Below, one piece after another: positions 26,928 to 36,405 of a stretch of 64,000 nucleotides of DNA. The stretch lies in NCBI GenBank assembly GCA_947589235.1, contig CANQAX010000001.1, forward strand, positions 21,163 to 85,162. The letters are read 5' to 3'. The translations under genes were made by a program, and so were the position numbers. The stretch comes from an uncultured Clostridia bacterium. Lineage in GTDB: Bacteria > Bacillota > Clostridia > Christensenellales > Borkfalkiaceae. Every line of letters begins with the position of its first letter. Positions within the stretch are counted from its first letter, which is position 1. The notes beneath the pieces are model-generated. The model saw nothing but the letters and a program-made list of their open reading frames with translations, searched no databases and was not told the origin of the DNA.

Positions 26928-29900
26928 CTACTTGAAGTATTTTACCGCGCTCTCGAAGAGTTTCATGTCGTAGTTTCCGGGCACGTTCCGGTAAAGCCCC
27001 GCGCCCTTGCGCTCGGAGTGCCCCATCTTGCCGAAGATCCTGCCGTCGGGCGAGAGGATGCCCTCGACGGCATCCGCGCTGCCGTTGGGGTTGAAGCGGA
27101 CGTCCATCGTCGCGTTTCCGTTCAGGTCGACGTACTGCGTCATGATCTGTCCGTTCGCGGCGAGCTGTTCGATGAGCCCGTCGGGGGCGACGAACCGCCC
27201 CTCCCCGTGCGAGATGGGGACGAGGAATTCATCCCCCGCCTTCACGCCCGCAAGCCACGGCGACTTTGCCGAGGCGACCCGCACGCGCACGATCCTGCTC
27301 TGGTGCCTGCCGATGTCGTTGTAGGTGAGGGTGGGACAATTCTCGTCCGTCTCGACGATCTTCCCGTACGGCACGAGCCCCAACTTCACGAGGGCTTGGA
27401 AGCCGTTGCAGATGCCGCCCATCAGCCCGTCGCGGCGACCAAGGAGCTCCTCCACCGCCTCGCGGACGGCGGCGCCGCGGAAGAACGCCGTGATGAATTT
27501 GCCCGAGCCGTCGGGCTCGTCCCCGCCCGAAAATCCGCCGGGGATAAAGACGATGTTGCTCTCCCTCACGAGGGAAGCGAACTGCTCCGCCGAGCGGGCG
27601 ACCTCTTCCGAGGTGCGGTTGCGGATGACGAAGATCTCGGGCTCTGCGCCCGCGTCCGAAAACGCCTTCGCGGTGTCGTACTCGCAGTTGGTGCCCGGGA
27701 ACACGGGCAGGAGCACCTTCGGCTTCGCCGTCCTCACGGCGGGAGCATACGAACTTCTCCCCCCGAACGTCTCGTTCTTAACTTTTCTTGCGGGGGCGGG
27801 AATGTTGCACGCGTACACGGGCTCGAGCTTGCCCTCGTACCGCATGCCGAGCTCCGCAAGCGAGATTTCCTGCCCCGCCCCGCGGATGACGGGCTCTTCA
27901 ATCGTCTTACCGAGCAGCTTGCCCGCGCTCACGCCCTCGTGAAGTTCGAGGACGAACGCGCCGTACTTGTAGCCGAAGATGTCCGCGGTAGCGTCCGCAT
28001 ACTCGAAGCCCACCCCGTTGCCGAAGCAGGACTTGAGCACGCCCTCCGCAATGCCGCCGAAGAGCGGCGTGAAGGCGGAATACACCTTCCCCTCCCGCAT
28101 GAGGCGGGTGACGAGGGAAAACGTTTGAAGAAGGGACGCCGTGACGGGCACGCCGCCCTCATATTCGGGCTCGATGAGGACGACGGGGTGCCCCGCGCCC
28201 TTGAACTCGGGCGAGACGACCTCTCCCGCCCTTCCCGTCGTGACGGCGAAGGAGACGAGGGTGGGCGGGACGTCGATGTGCTCGAAGGTGCCGCTCATCG
28301 AATCCTTTCCGCCGATAGCGGCGACGCCGAGCTCCTTCTGCGCCTTGAACGCGCCGAGGAGCGCCGAGAGCGGAATGCCCCACCGCTCGGGGTCGCGCCC
28401 GAGGCGGAGGAAATATTCCTGAAAGGAGAGATAGACGTCGGAGAATTCCGCGCCCGTCGCGATGAGTTTGGAGACGCTCTCCACGACGGCGAGATAGGCG
28501 CCGTGGTACGGGCTCTTCTCCGCGATGTACGGATTCCCTCCCCATGCCATGTACGAGACGGTGTCGGTGTGACCCTTCTCGACGGAGACGAGGTGCACCA
28601 TCGCCTGCGGCGGGGTGAGCTGGTACTTTCCGCCGAAGGGCATGAGCACGGTGCCCGCGCCGATTGTCGAATCGAACCGCTCCGCAAGTCCCCGCTTGGA
28701 GCAGACGTTGAGGTCGGAGGCGAGGGCGAGATACCCCTCGCGGAAGTCCTTCGGCGTCTCCCTTTCATAGGGCGCCGTCGGGGCGGCGTGCACGGATACG
28801 TGCTTTTCCGCGCCGTTGGAGTTCAGAAATTCGCGGGAGACGTCGACGATGGTCTTGCCGTTCCACCGCATCTTGAGGCGAGGCTCCTCGGTGACTTCCG
28901 CCACGACGGTCGCCTCGAGATTTTCCGCCTCGGCGAGGGCGACGAACGCCTCCGCCTTGTCCGCCTCGACGACGACCGCCATGCGCTCCTGCGATTCGGA
29001 GATGGCGAGCTCGGTGCCGTCCAAGCCGTCGTACTTTTTGGGCACGAGGTCGAGGTCGATGTCGAGCCCGTCGGCAAGTTCGCCGATAGCGACGGACACG
29101 CCGCCCGCGCCGAAGTCGTTGCACCGCTTGATGAGGCGCATCGCCTCGCCGTTGCGGAAGAGGCGCTGGAGCTTCCGCTCCTCGGGCGCGTTGCCCTTCT
29201 GGACCTCCGCGCCGCAGTGCGTGAGCGATTCGAGGGTGTGCGACTTGGAGGAACCCGTGGCTCCCCCGCAGCCGTCCCTTCCCGTCCGCCCGCCGAGGAG
29301 AATGACTTTATCCCCCGCCGCGGGCACTTCGCGCCGCACGTTCTGTTCGGGCGTCGCCGCGATGACCGCGCCGATCTCGAGGCGCTTTGCGGCATATCCC
29401 TCGTGGTACATTTCGTCCACCTGACCCGTCGCGAGCCCGATCTGGTTGCCGTACGAAGAATACCCCGCCGCGGCGGTCGTGACGAGCTTGCGCTGCGGGA
29501 GCTTGCCCTTCATCGTCTCCTTCACGGGGCGGAGCGGGTTTGCGGCTCCCGTCACGCGCATGGCGGCATAGACGTAGCTCCTGCCCGAGAGCGGATCGCG
29601 GATGGCGCCGCCGATACAGGTCGCGGCGCCGCCGAACGGCTCGATCTCGGTCGGGTGGTTGTGCGTTTCGTTCTTGAAGAGGAGCAGCCAGTCCTCCTCC
29701 TTCCCGTCCACCGTGACCTTGATCTTGACGGTGCAGGCGTTGATCTCCTCGCTCTCGTCGAGCTTTTGGAGCATGCCGCGCTTCTTCAAGAGCTTGCACG
29801 CGATGGTGCCGATGTCCATGAGGTTGACGGGCTTCTTCCTTCCGATCTCGTCCCTTGCCTCCATGTATTCGTCGAATGCCGAGGCGAGGACGGGGTCGTC

Positions 29901-30608
29901 GAACTTCACCGCGTCGATGGTGGTGAGGAAGGTGGTGTGGCGGCAGTGATCGGACCAATAGGTGTCGATCATGCGGATCTCGGTGAGGGTGGGATCTCTC
30001 CCCTCCTTCATGAAGTAGCTTTGGCAGAACGCGACGTCGTCCTCGTCCATTGCGAGGGCGTACTGCTTCACGAATGCGGCGAGCCCCGCGCGGTCGAGCT
30101 GCAAGAACCCGTGGAGCACGGGAACCTCCCCGGGGACGGGGTGCGCGATCTTGAGCGTTTCGGGGAGTTCAAAGGACGCCTCGCGGCTCTCGACGGGGTT
30201 GATGACGTACCGCTTGATCGCGGCGAGCTCCTCCTCCGTCACGTCGCCGTACACCGCATACAGCTTTGCCGTGCGGATGACGGGGCGCTCCCCCTGCGAG
30301 ATGAGCTGAATGCACTGCGCCGCGCTGTCCGCCCGCTGGTCGAACTGACCGGGGAGATACTCCACCGCGAACGCATGCGCGCCCGAAAGGTCGATGTTTT
30401 CCGTCGCCCTGTCCATCTGCGGCTCGGAAAAGACGGTGCGCACGCAGCGGTCGAAGAGCGGCTTCTCGATGTCCTCGGCGTCGTAGCGGTTGATGACGCG
30501 GACGCGCTCTACCCCCCCGATCTCCAACAGCTCGCGGCAATCGGAGAGGAGCGTCCTCGCCTCGTGGTCGAACCCTTCCTTTTTCTCGACGTAAATTCTG
30601 TAAACCAT
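26928..30608 (-). CDS. purL: Phosphoribosylformylglycinamidine synthase, single-chain
   Basis: Converts FGAR plus glutamine to FGAM in purine synthesis. The ATG at 30608 is preferred because GGAG lies 8 bases upstream. At 1226 residues this is the large clostridial single-chain form, so no purS or purQ is needed. The N-terminal region (1-220) is followed by two AIRS-like ATP-binding halves ([21 protein letters not shown] is in the first; shown in part) and a C-terminal glutaminase (about 960-1226) with nucleophile Cys in [10 protein letters not shown] and the acid-base pair in ISHGEGRF. It is separated from purD by 16 bases. Confidence 0.96.
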   Translation of the reverse strand: MVYRIYVEKKEGFDHEARTLLSDCRELLEIGGVERVRVINRYDAEDIEKPLFDRCVRTVFSEPQMDRATENIDLSGAHAFAVEYLPGQFDQRADSAAQCIQLISQGERPVIRTAKLYAVYGDVTEEELAAIKRYVINPVESREASFELPETLKIAHPVPGEVPVLHGFLQLDRAGLAAFVKQYALAMDEDDVAFCQSYFMKEGRDPTLTEIRMIDTYWSDHCRHTTFLTTIDAVKFDDPVLASAFDEYMEARDEIGRKKPVNLMDIGTIACKLLKKRGMLQKLDESEEINACTVKIKVTVDGKEEDWLLLFKNETHNHPTEIEPFGGAATCIGGAIRDPLSGRSYVYAAMRVTGAANPLRPVKETMKGKLPQRKLVTTAAAGYSSYGNQIGLATGQVDEMYHEGYAAKRLEIGAVIAATPEQNVRREVPAAGDKVILLGGRTGRDGCGGATGSSKSHTLESLTHCGAEVQKGNAPEERKLQRLFRNGEAMRLIKRCNDFGAGGVSVAIGELADGLDIDLDLVPKKYDGLDGTELAISESQERMAVVVEADKAEAFVALAEAENLEATVVAEVTEEPRLKMRWNGKTIVDVSREFLNSNGAEKHVSVHAAPTAPYERETPKDFREGYLALASDLNVCSKRGLAERFDSTIGAGTVLMPFGGKYQLTPPQAMVHLVSVEKGHTDTVSYMAWGGNPYIAEKSPYHGAYLAVVESVSKLIATGAEFSDVYLSFQEYFLRLGRDPERWGIPLSALLGAFKAQKELGVAAIGGKDSMSGTFEHIDVPPTLVSFAVTTGRAGEVVSPEFKGAGHPVVLIEPEYEGGVPVTASLLQTFSLVTRLMREGKVYSAFTPLFGGIAEGVLKSCFGNGVGFEYADATADIFGYKYGAFVLELHEGVSAGKLLGKTIEEPVIRGAGQEISLAELGMRYEGKLEPVYACNIPAPARKVKNETFGGRSSYAPAVRTAKPKVLLPVFPGTNCEYDTAKAFSDAGAEPEIFVIRNRTSEEVARSAEQFASLVRESNIVFIPGGFSGGDEPDGSGKFITAFFRGAAVREAVEELLGRRDGLMGGICNGFQALVKLGLVPYGKIVETDENCPTLTYNDIGRHQSRIVRVRVASAKSPWLAGVKAGDEFLVPISHGEGRFVAPDGLIEQLAANGQIMTQYVDLNGNATMDVRFNPNGSADAVEGILSPDGRIFGKMGHSERKGAGLYRNVPGNYDMKLFESAVKYFK

Positions 30609-30624
30609 ATTCAGTCTCCGGGAT

Positions 30625-31893
30625 TCAGTCTCCGAGCGCGGCAAGGGCACGCTTGCCGATGTCCGCGCGCTTATATGCGTTTCCGAAGCGGACGGTGTCC
30701 GCGAGCGCGTAGGCGCCCTTCACGGCTTCTTCGAGCGTGGGCGCGGTGCTCACGCACCCCAGCACCCTTCCGCCCGAAGTGACGAGCTTTCCGCCCTCGA
30801 GGCGGGCGCCCGCGACAAAGATCTCCCCCTTCTTCCGCTTGGGAAGGGTAATTTCGTACCCCGTCTTGTACTTTTGGGGGTATCCGTCGGAGGCGAGGAC
30901 GACGCAGCACGCGGCGCCCGAGGAGAATTTCACCTCCGTTTCTGCGAGCGTTCCGTTCCTGCACGCGAGCATGATCTTCAGAAGATCGCTCTCAAGAAGG
31001 GGCAGGACGACCTGCGTCTCGGGGTCGCCGAAGCGGCAGTTGTATTCGATGACCTTGGGACCGTTCGGGGTGAGCATGAGCCCGAAATAGAGGCAGCCGC
31101 GGAAGGTGCGCCCCTCCGCCTTCATCGCGCGGATGGTGGGAAGGAAAATTTCCCTCATACACTGCTCCGCGATCTTCTCGGTATAGTAGGGATTGGGCGC
31201 CACCGTGCCCATTCCGCCCGTGTTGGGACCTTCGTCCCCCGTCCGCGCGCGCTTGTGATCCATCGAGGAAACCATGGGGACGACGACGTTTCCGTCCGTG
31301 AACGAGAGGACGGAGACCTCGGGACCGGTCAGAAATTCCTCGACGAGAATGCGGCTCCCACTCTCGCCGAAGATCTTGTCGATCATCATGTCCTTGACGG
31401 CGACTTCGGCTTCCCCGAAGCTGTTCACGATGACGGCGCCCTTGCCGAGCGCGAGCCCGTCCGCCTTGACGACGGCGGGATAGCCGCACGTGCGGAGGTA
31501 GGCGAGCGCCTCGTCCGCCTCGGTGAACACGCGGCTCTCCGCCGTCGGAATGCCGTACTTTTTCATGAGCTCCTTGGAGAACACCTTGCTCCCCTCGATG
31601 ACGGCGGCGTTTTTACTCGGTCCGAAGCAGGGCACGCCGAGCTCTTCCAGCCTGTCCACGAGCCCCATGCAGAGGGGGTCGTCGGGCGTGACGACGGCGA
31701 AGTCGGGCTTCTTTTCCTTGGCGAAGGCGACGATGCCCGCAAGGTCGGTCGCCTTGACGGGATAGCACTCCGCGTCGGCGGCGATCCCGCCGTTCCCGGG
31801 CAGACACCAGATCTTCCCGCAATCCTTGCTCTTTTTCAGCGTCTTGATGACGGCGTGCTCTCTTCCCCCGCCGCCGATGACCAGAATGTTCAT
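30625..31893 (-). CDS. purD: Phosphoribosylamine--glycine ligase
   Basis: The GAR synthetase of purine synthesis. It has 422 residues and the ATP-grasp layout: N domain MNILVIGGGGREHAV, the central grasp region with GLALGKGAVIV, and the C-terminal metal/ATP residues in EYNCRFGDPETQVVLP. GGGAGAAAAG precedes the ATG. It begins the second half of the purine cluster, after a 0.9-kb repeat island, and runs into purL. No convincing promoter is seen in the 50 bases upstream. Confidence 0.97.
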   Translation of the reverse strand: MNILVIGGGGREHAVIKTLKKSKDCGKIWCLPGNGGIAADAECYPVKATDLAGIVAFAKEKKPDFAVVTPDDPLCMGLVDRLEELGVPCFGPSKNAAVIEGSKVFSKELMKKYGIPTAESRVFTEADEALAYLRTCGYPAVVKADGLALGKGAVIVNSFGEAEVAVKDMMIDKIFGESGSRILVEEFLTGPEVSVLSFTDGNVVVPMVSSMDHKRARTGDEGPNTGGMGTVAPNPYYTEKIAEQCMREIFLPTIRAMKAEGRTFRGCLYFGLMLTPNGPKVIEYNCRFGDPETQVVLPLLESDLLKIMLACRNGTLAETEVKFSSGAACCVVLASDGYPQKYKTGYEITLPKRKKGEIFVAGARLEGGKLVTSGGRVLGCVSTAPTLEEAVKGAYALADTVRFGNAYKRADIGKRALAALGD

Positions 31894-31938
31894 ATCTTTT
31901 CTCCCGAAATCGGTTTCTTGACTTCCTTTGTTCCGTTG

Positions 31939-32053
31939 CTTCCGTGTGGGAATAGGTTCCCCTTTTTCGGCTCCGTTGTGGGGATAGGCTCCCCTTTTTC
32001 GGCTCCGTTGTGGGGATAGGCTCCCCTTTTTCGGCTCCGTTGTGGGGATAGGG
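31939..32053. repeat. 32-bp tandem repeat, each unit a hairpin plus T5
   Basis: About 3.6 copies of a 32-base unit (starts near 31939 degenerate, then 31971, 32003 and 32035). Each full unit contains GGGGA-TAGGC-TCCCC followed by TTTTT, a miniature plus-strand terminator. It lies 46 bases upstream of the purD start. Confidence 0.85.
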
Positions 32054-32124
32054 GCGGACCCCCTCCCCTACCCCTCCCCCTGACGCAGGGGGAGGGCAAG
32101 TTGAGGTATCGGTTTGCTCGCGTC
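32054..32124. other. C-rich mosaic segment of island 1
   Basis: A stretch rich in CCCCTCCCC blocks that also occur in the other two islands (about 40577-40620 and 60928-60968). No coding or RNA gene is visible. Confidence 0.4.
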
Positions 32125-32325
32125 GCCCCCCCCTATCGCGCCAAAGCGCGACACGAGGAGCATAGCGACGAAGTACCCCCCCTCCGGTGGAGAGGTGGAG
32201 CGGCGCACCATGTTCAGCAGCCCAGTGGGCTGTGAACGCGCCGCGACAGGAGCGCGGAAGGCGCGACGGGGATTCGGCGGTCCCTGCCGCCGAATCGCCC
32301 GTAAGAGCGGGGGTGGGCTGGATTA
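32125..32325. repeat. Family II palindromic repeat, long form (island 1)
   Basis: Begins with CCCCCCTATCGCGCCAAAGC and closes with GGGGGTGGG. The inner part (32189-32317) is a near-perfect inverted copy of 60996-61125. Shorter relatives lie at 40328, 40651 and 40986. Confidence 0.8.
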
Positions 32326-32344
32326 GCGAAACGGCGTATGATAG

Positions 32345-32460
32345 TGTCATGTCGAGCGTAGTCGAGACATCTATTCCTTATTATCACAACCGATTTCTGC
32401 ATTATTGAGCATAGATTTCTCGACTTCGCTCGCTTTACGCTCGCTTCGCTCGAAATGACA
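32345..32460. repeat. Family I palindromic element, copy A
   Basis: A 116-bp element with terminal inverted repeats TGTCATgTCGAGCG and CGCTCGAAATGACA (one mismatch). It has the same orientation as copies at 40769-40909 and 60529-60708. It contains no ORF. Confidence 0.8.
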
Positions 32461-32493
32461 ACCCGTGTAGCTCATGTGCTACTCTGCTCCGCT

Positions 32494-32702
32494 ACTTCGC
32501 CTGCGGCTCGTGCGCCGCTACGCGTCGTCGAAATGACAAATCCCCGCAATTCGCTCGCGTTCAGTTCCTCATACCGAGCCCGAAGGGCGAGCGTATCCGT
32601 GAGTATAAGATTCACTCGGCTCCTTGCGGAGCATACTTCGCCTGCGGCTCGTGCGCCGCTACGCGTCGTCGAAATGACAAATCCCCGCGATTCGCTCGCG
32701 TT
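32494..32702. repeat. Direct repeat pair in island 1
   Basis: About 60 bases starting ACTTCGCCTGCGGCTCGTGC recur at 32494 and 32635 (offset 141) with one difference noticed. A shortened version lies at about 40912-40975. The second copy follows a Family IV-like piece at 32570-32632. Confidence 0.7.
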
Positions 32703-32784
32703 AGACCTTGCCCATCCCCATCCGTCCCGGCTTACGCCGTGCCACCTTCCCCTTCCCGAGGAAGGGTAAGGCTTTCGCTCGTTT

Positions 32785-32817
32785 CCTCACGGAAATTCTT
32801 TTCCCCGAAAAGAATTT
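32785..32817 (-). terminator. Perfect hairpin at the 3' end of the AICAR transformylase gene
   Basis: A 12-bp stem GAAATTCTTTTC/GAAAAGAATTTC with a short C-rich loop lies just after the stop codon. The downstream sequence is not T-rich, so termination strength is uncertain. Confidence 0.45.
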
Positions 32818-32828
32818 CGTGAACTTTT

Positions 32829-34013
32829 TCAGTGATGGAACAGTCTCATTCCCGTGAAGCACATCACCATGTCGTGGGCGTCGGCGGCTTCGATGACGAG
32901 GTCGTCGCGGACGCTTCCGCCCGGCTCGGCGACGTACGAGACGCCGCTCCTATATGCTCTTTCGATGTTGTCGGAGAAGGGGAAGAACGCGTCGCTGCCC
33001 AAGGAGACGCCCGTGATCTTCGCAAGGTATTCCGCCTTCTCCTCTCGGGTGAAGGGCTCGGGGCGCACCTTGAAGTTGTTGCGCCATACCCCGTCACCCA
33101 AGACTTCCTCATAGTCGTCGGAGAGGTACAGGTCGATGATGTTGTTCTTTTCGGGTCTGCCGACGCCGTCCGCAAACTGAAGGGACAGCACCTTTTCGTG
33201 GCGGCGAAGGTGCCAGAGGTCCGCCTTCTGCGCCGCGAGCCGCGTGCAATGGATGCGCGACTGCTGCCCCGCGCCCACGCCGATCGCCTGCCCGTCGGCG
33301 GCGAAGCACACCGAATTGGACTGCGTGTACTTGAGCGTGATGAGTGAGATGATGAGGTCGGTCGCCTTGTCCGCGGGAAGGTCCTTGTTCTTCGTGACGA
33401 TATTTTGAAGGAGCTCCCTGTCGATTTTGAAGTTGTTGCGCCCCTGCTCGAAGGTCACGCCGAACACCTGCTTGCGCTCGACGGGTTCGGGAACGTAGTC
33501 CCTGTCGATCTTCACGATGTTGTATGCCCCCTTGCGCTTCTCCTTCAGAATGGCGAGCGCCTTGGGGGAATAGGCGGGCGCGATGATGCCGTCCGAGACC
33601 TCGCGGGCGATGATCTTCGCCGTCGTCTCGTCGCACTCGTCGGAGAGGGCGATCCAGTCGCCGAACGAGGACATGCGGTCCGTCCCCCGCGCCCTTGCAT
33701 AGGCGCAGGCGAGAGGACTGTCGTCCAGCCCCTCGATGTCGTCGACGAAGCACGCCTTCTTGAGGTCTTGCGGGAGCTTTTTGCCCACGGCGGCGGAAGT
33801 CGGCGAGACGTGCTTGAAGCTCGTCGCCGCGCACAGACCCGTGTTCTCCCTGATCTCCTTCACGAGCTGCCACGAGTTGAACGCGTCGAGGAAGTTGATG
33901 TAGCCCGGTCTCCCGTTCAAAATTTCAACGGGAAGGTCCCTTCCGTCCGCCATGAAGATGCGGGCGGGCTTTTGGTTGGGATTGCAGCCGTATTTGAGCT
34001 GAAATTCGTTCAT
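32829..34013 (-). CDS. purH: Stand-alone AICAR transformylase
   Basis: Formylates AICAR to FAICAR with 10-formyl-THF. It contains only the transformylase half of PurH (394 residues), without the N-terminal IMP cyclohydrolase domain. Recognisable parts are FQLKYGCNPNQKPARIF, CAATSFKHVSPTSAAVG, the SFGDWIALSD segment and GVGAGQQSRIHCTRLA. The ATG at 34013 has GGGGGGCGGAT upstream. The missing cyclohydrolase step is supplied by the PurO-type gene 11 bases upstream. The symbol is used for the transformylase domain only. Confidence 0.93.
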   Translation of the reverse strand: MNEFQLKYGCNPNQKPARIFMADGRDLPVEILNGRPGYINFLDAFNSWQLVKEIRENTGLCAATSFKHVSPTSAAVGKKLPQDLKKACFVDDIEGLDDSPLACAYARARGTDRMSSFGDWIALSDECDETTAKIIAREVSDGIIAPAYSPKALAILKEKRKGAYNIVKIDRDYVPEPVERKQVFGVTFEQGRNNFKIDRELLQNIVTKNKDLPADKATDLIISLITLKYTQSNSVCFAADGQAIGVGAGQQSRIHCTRLAAQKADLWHLRRHEKVLSLQFADGVGRPEKNNIIDLYLSDDYEEVLGDGVWRNNFKVRPEPFTREEKAEYLAKITGVSLGSDAFFPFSDNIERAYRSGVSYVAEPGGSVRDDLVIEAADAHDMVMCFTGMRLFHH

Positions 34014-34024
34014 ATCCGCCCCCC

Positions 34025-34747
34025 TTATTTCCTGTATTTGTTGAGGAGCACGCTCTCCGTCTCCCCCGTGCGCAGATCGACGGCGCGGCAATAGAGCGAG
34101 ATCTTGTTGTCGGCGTCGAGATTTTCCCAGATCTCGGAGGCGATCGCCTTGATGTCGTTGCCGAGCCTGACGCGCTCGGGTTCGCCCTCGAAGGAGGGAA
34201 GGGGGTTCCCGTCCCTCCTGTACGTGTGAATGTAATGCCCCGTGCCGTTTTCGGGCTCGAAGCAGAAGAAGAAGCGCTCGCACTTCTTGCCCTTGCCGTC
34301 CGCGCACTTCAGAACGGACATCTCATAGGTGTAGTCCGAGACCCTCTTCCCGAGGTGCAGAACGGCGCTGATGCGGGGCGTATAGTTGGGGGAATCGGGC
34401 TCGAACGTGCGCCCCATGAGCGCATGGCGGAAGCAATGCCCGCCCTTTAAGGACTGCTCGATGCTGTCCGTCTGGTCGCCGTTCGTGACGATGATGTCCT
34501 TCCCCACGACTTTGACGGGCGAATAGATGATGAGGGAGGGGTCCTCGACCTTGGAGGCGTCGAAGGGCTCCGTCTTTACCTCGTCGCCATAGCATGCGAA
34601 CACGCGGTTGCGGGAATTGGCGCTCCTGCCCATGATGAAGTAGGCAAAGACCGCCTTCTTTCCGTCCGACGTCTTTCCGACGACGATCCCCCTGCCGGGA
34701 TAGCTGCACGCACCCATGGCGCGCGCGAGAGATTTTCTTTGGCTCAT
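34025..34747 (-). CDS. purO: IMP cyclohydrolase, PurO type
   Basis: Closes FAICAR to IMP, the last step of purine synthesis. The 240-residue protein matches the archaeal-type IMP cyclohydrolase family (PF07826) rather than PurH: YPGRGIVVGKTSDGK, YFIMGRSANSRNRVF, DPSLIIYSPVKV and VTNGDQTDSIEQ. AAAGGAGAAAGG precedes the ATG. It overlaps purN by 4 bases and is followed by the stand-alone transformylase, so the two separate proteins replace bifunctional PurH. Assignment is by motif recognition. Confidence 0.92.
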   Translation of the reverse strand: MSQRKSLARAMGACSYPGRGIVVGKTSDGKKAVFAYFIMGRSANSRNRVFACYGDEVKTEPFDASKVEDPSLIIYSPVKVVGKDIIVTNGDQTDSIEQSLKGGHCFRHALMGRTFEPDSPNYTPRISAVLHLGKRVSDYTYEMSVLKCADGKGKKCERFFFCFEPENGTGHYIHTYRRDGNPLPSFEGEPERVRLGNDIKAIASEIWENLDADNKISLYCRAVDLRTGETESVLLNKYRK

Positions 34748-35352
34748 ATCCTTTCTCCTTTGAGTTTTTTACACACGTTCTCGATAGCCTGCGGGTAGAT
34801 GATCCACTCCGCCTCGCGCATGACGCGCTGCTGGAGTACTTCGGGGGTGTCCCCCTCCCTCACTTCGACCGCCTTCTGGGCGATGATGGGTCCGCCGTCG
34901 CATTCCTCGGTGACATAGTGCACCGTGGCGCCCGTCACCTTCACGCCGCGGGCGAGCACCGCCTCGTGGACGTGAAGCCCGTACATTCCCACCCCGCCGA
35001 AGCTCGGCAAAAGGGCGGGATGAATGTTGACGATCCTCCCCTCGTATTCCTTCACGAAGGCGGGCGAGAGCACCGTCATGAATCCCGCGAGCACGACGAG
35101 CCCGATCTCATGCCCCTTCAATGCGGCAAGAATGGCGGCTTCGCGCTCGGCGCGGGGATAGTCCCGCTTGTCGAACACGGCGGTCTCGACGTTGAAATTT
35201 TTCGCGCGCTCGAGGGCGTATGCTTCCCTGCTGTCGGCGACGACGAGGACGACCTGCCCGTGGGGAAGGTTCCCCGCGCGCGCGGCGTCCAAGATCGCCT
35301 GTAAATTGGTTCCGCCGCCCGAACAGAGGACGGCGATGCGGACGGCGCTCAT
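34744..35352 (-). CDS. purN: Phosphoribosylglycinamide formyltransferase
   Basis: Transfers formyl from 10-formyl-THF to GAR. It has 202 residues. The phosphate loop is VLCSGGGTNLQAI, and the catalytic residues sit in NIHPALLPSF, TGATVHYVTEECDGGPI (Asn, His, Asp). It overlaps purM by 4 bases and purO by 4 bases, which indicates tight translational coupling. Confidence 0.97.
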   Translation of the reverse strand: MSAVRIAVLCSGGGTNLQAILDAARAGNLPHGQVVLVVADSREAYALERAKNFNVETAVFDKRDYPRAEREAAILAALKGHEIGLVVLAGFMTVLSPAFVKEYEGRIVNIHPALLPSFGGVGMYGLHVHEAVLARGVKVTGATVHYVTEECDGGPIIAQKAVEVREGDTPEVLQQRVMREAEWIIYPQAIENVCKKLKGERI

Positions 35353-36383
35353 GCAATCTCCACGCCGTCGCCCCTGACGATCTTCCCGAGGACGTATGCC
35401 TCGGTGCCGTTGTCGCGGAGCACTTCCAGCGCGGTCTTGACATCCTTTTCGGCGACGACGACGCTCATTCCGACCCCCATGTTGAAGGTATTGAACATGT
35501 CGTGCTCCGAGATGTTCCCGATTTTTTGAATGAGCGGGAATATGGCGGGCGTCTTTACGTCCCTCTTTTCGATCCGCACGCCGAGCCCCTTGGGAAGGGA
35601 GCGGGGCATGTTCTCATAGAATCCGCCGCCCGTGATGTGCGAGACGCCCTTCACGTTCACCCGCCCGAAGAGGGCGAGCATGGGCTTGACATAGATCGCC
35701 GTCGGCTCGAGGAGGACTTCCCCGAGAGACTTCCCGCCGAGCTCCTTCACGGGGGCCTTCAGGTCGGCGTGCTCGATGTCGAACACCTTCCGCACGAGGG
35801 AGAACCCGTTGGAATGTACCCCCGTCGAGGGAAGGGCGAGCATGACGTCCCCCTCCCGCATGGTGTTGACGTCGATGAGCTTCTTGCGGTCGACCGCGCC
35901 CACCGCGAAACCCGCGATGTCATAGTCGTCCTCGGGCATGGTGCCGGGATGTTCCGCCGTTTCGCCCCCGACGAGGCGGCAGCCCGCGCGCACGCAGCCC
36001 TCGGCGACGCCGCCCACGATGTCCGCGATCTTCTCGGGAATGTTCTTTCCGCAGGCGATGTAGTCGAGGAAGAAGAGCGGCTTGGCGCCGCAACAGACGA
36101 TGTCGTTCACGCACATGGCGACGCAGTCGATGCCGATGGTGTCGTGCCTGCCGAGCAGTTGGGCGATGCGCAGCTTGGTGCCGACGCCGTCCGTGCCCGA
36201 GACGAGCACGGGCTCCTCCATTCCCGCGACGTCGAGGGGAAACAGCCCCCCGAAGCCGCCGATGACCTCTTCCCCCTCGGGAACGGTGCGGGCGACGTGC
36301 TTTTTCATGAGTTCCACCGCGCGATATCCCGCGGTGATGTCCACGCCCGCCTTCTTGTAGCTTTCCGAATAACTTTTCTCCAT
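35349..36383 (-). CDS. purM: Phosphoribosylformylglycinamidine cyclo-ligase
   Basis: AIR synthase of purine synthesis, 344 residues. The ATG at 36383 has GGGAGA upstream and gives the typical start SYSESYKKAGVDITAGYRAV. AIRS-fold motifs include LVSGTDGVGTKLRIAQ, MCVNDIVCCGAKPLFFLDY and GGETAEHPGTM. The C-terminal half has SHITGGGFYEN. It is placed between purF and purN in the operon. Confidence 0.97.
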   Translation of the reverse strand: MEKSYSESYKKAGVDITAGYRAVELMKKHVARTVPEGEEVIGGFGGLFPLDVAGMEEPVLVSGTDGVGTKLRIAQLLGRHDTIGIDCVAMCVNDIVCCGAKPLFFLDYIACGKNIPEKIADIVGGVAEGCVRAGCRLVGGETAEHPGTMPEDDYDIAGFAVGAVDRKKLIDVNTMREGDVMLALPSTGVHSNGFSLVRKVFDIEHADLKAPVKELGGKSLGEVLLEPTAIYVKPMLALFGRVNVKGVSHITGGGFYENMPRSLPKGLGVRIEKRDVKTPAIFPLIQKIGNISEHDMFNTFNMGVGMSVVVAEKDVKTALEVLRDNGTEAYVLGKIVRGDGVEIA

Positions 36384-36405
36384 TTTGGGTCTCCCGCTTG
36401 CGGAC

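Noticed and set aside
26448..30782. Plus-strand open frame of about 1444 codons opposite purL and fhs
   Set aside because: It mirrors well-recognised genes on the minus strand, has no motif, and spans two unrelated genes; it is a shadow frame.
31939..32053. Possible CRISPR array (32-bp repeats)
   Set aside because: There are no spacers; each unit contains its own hairpin and T tract.
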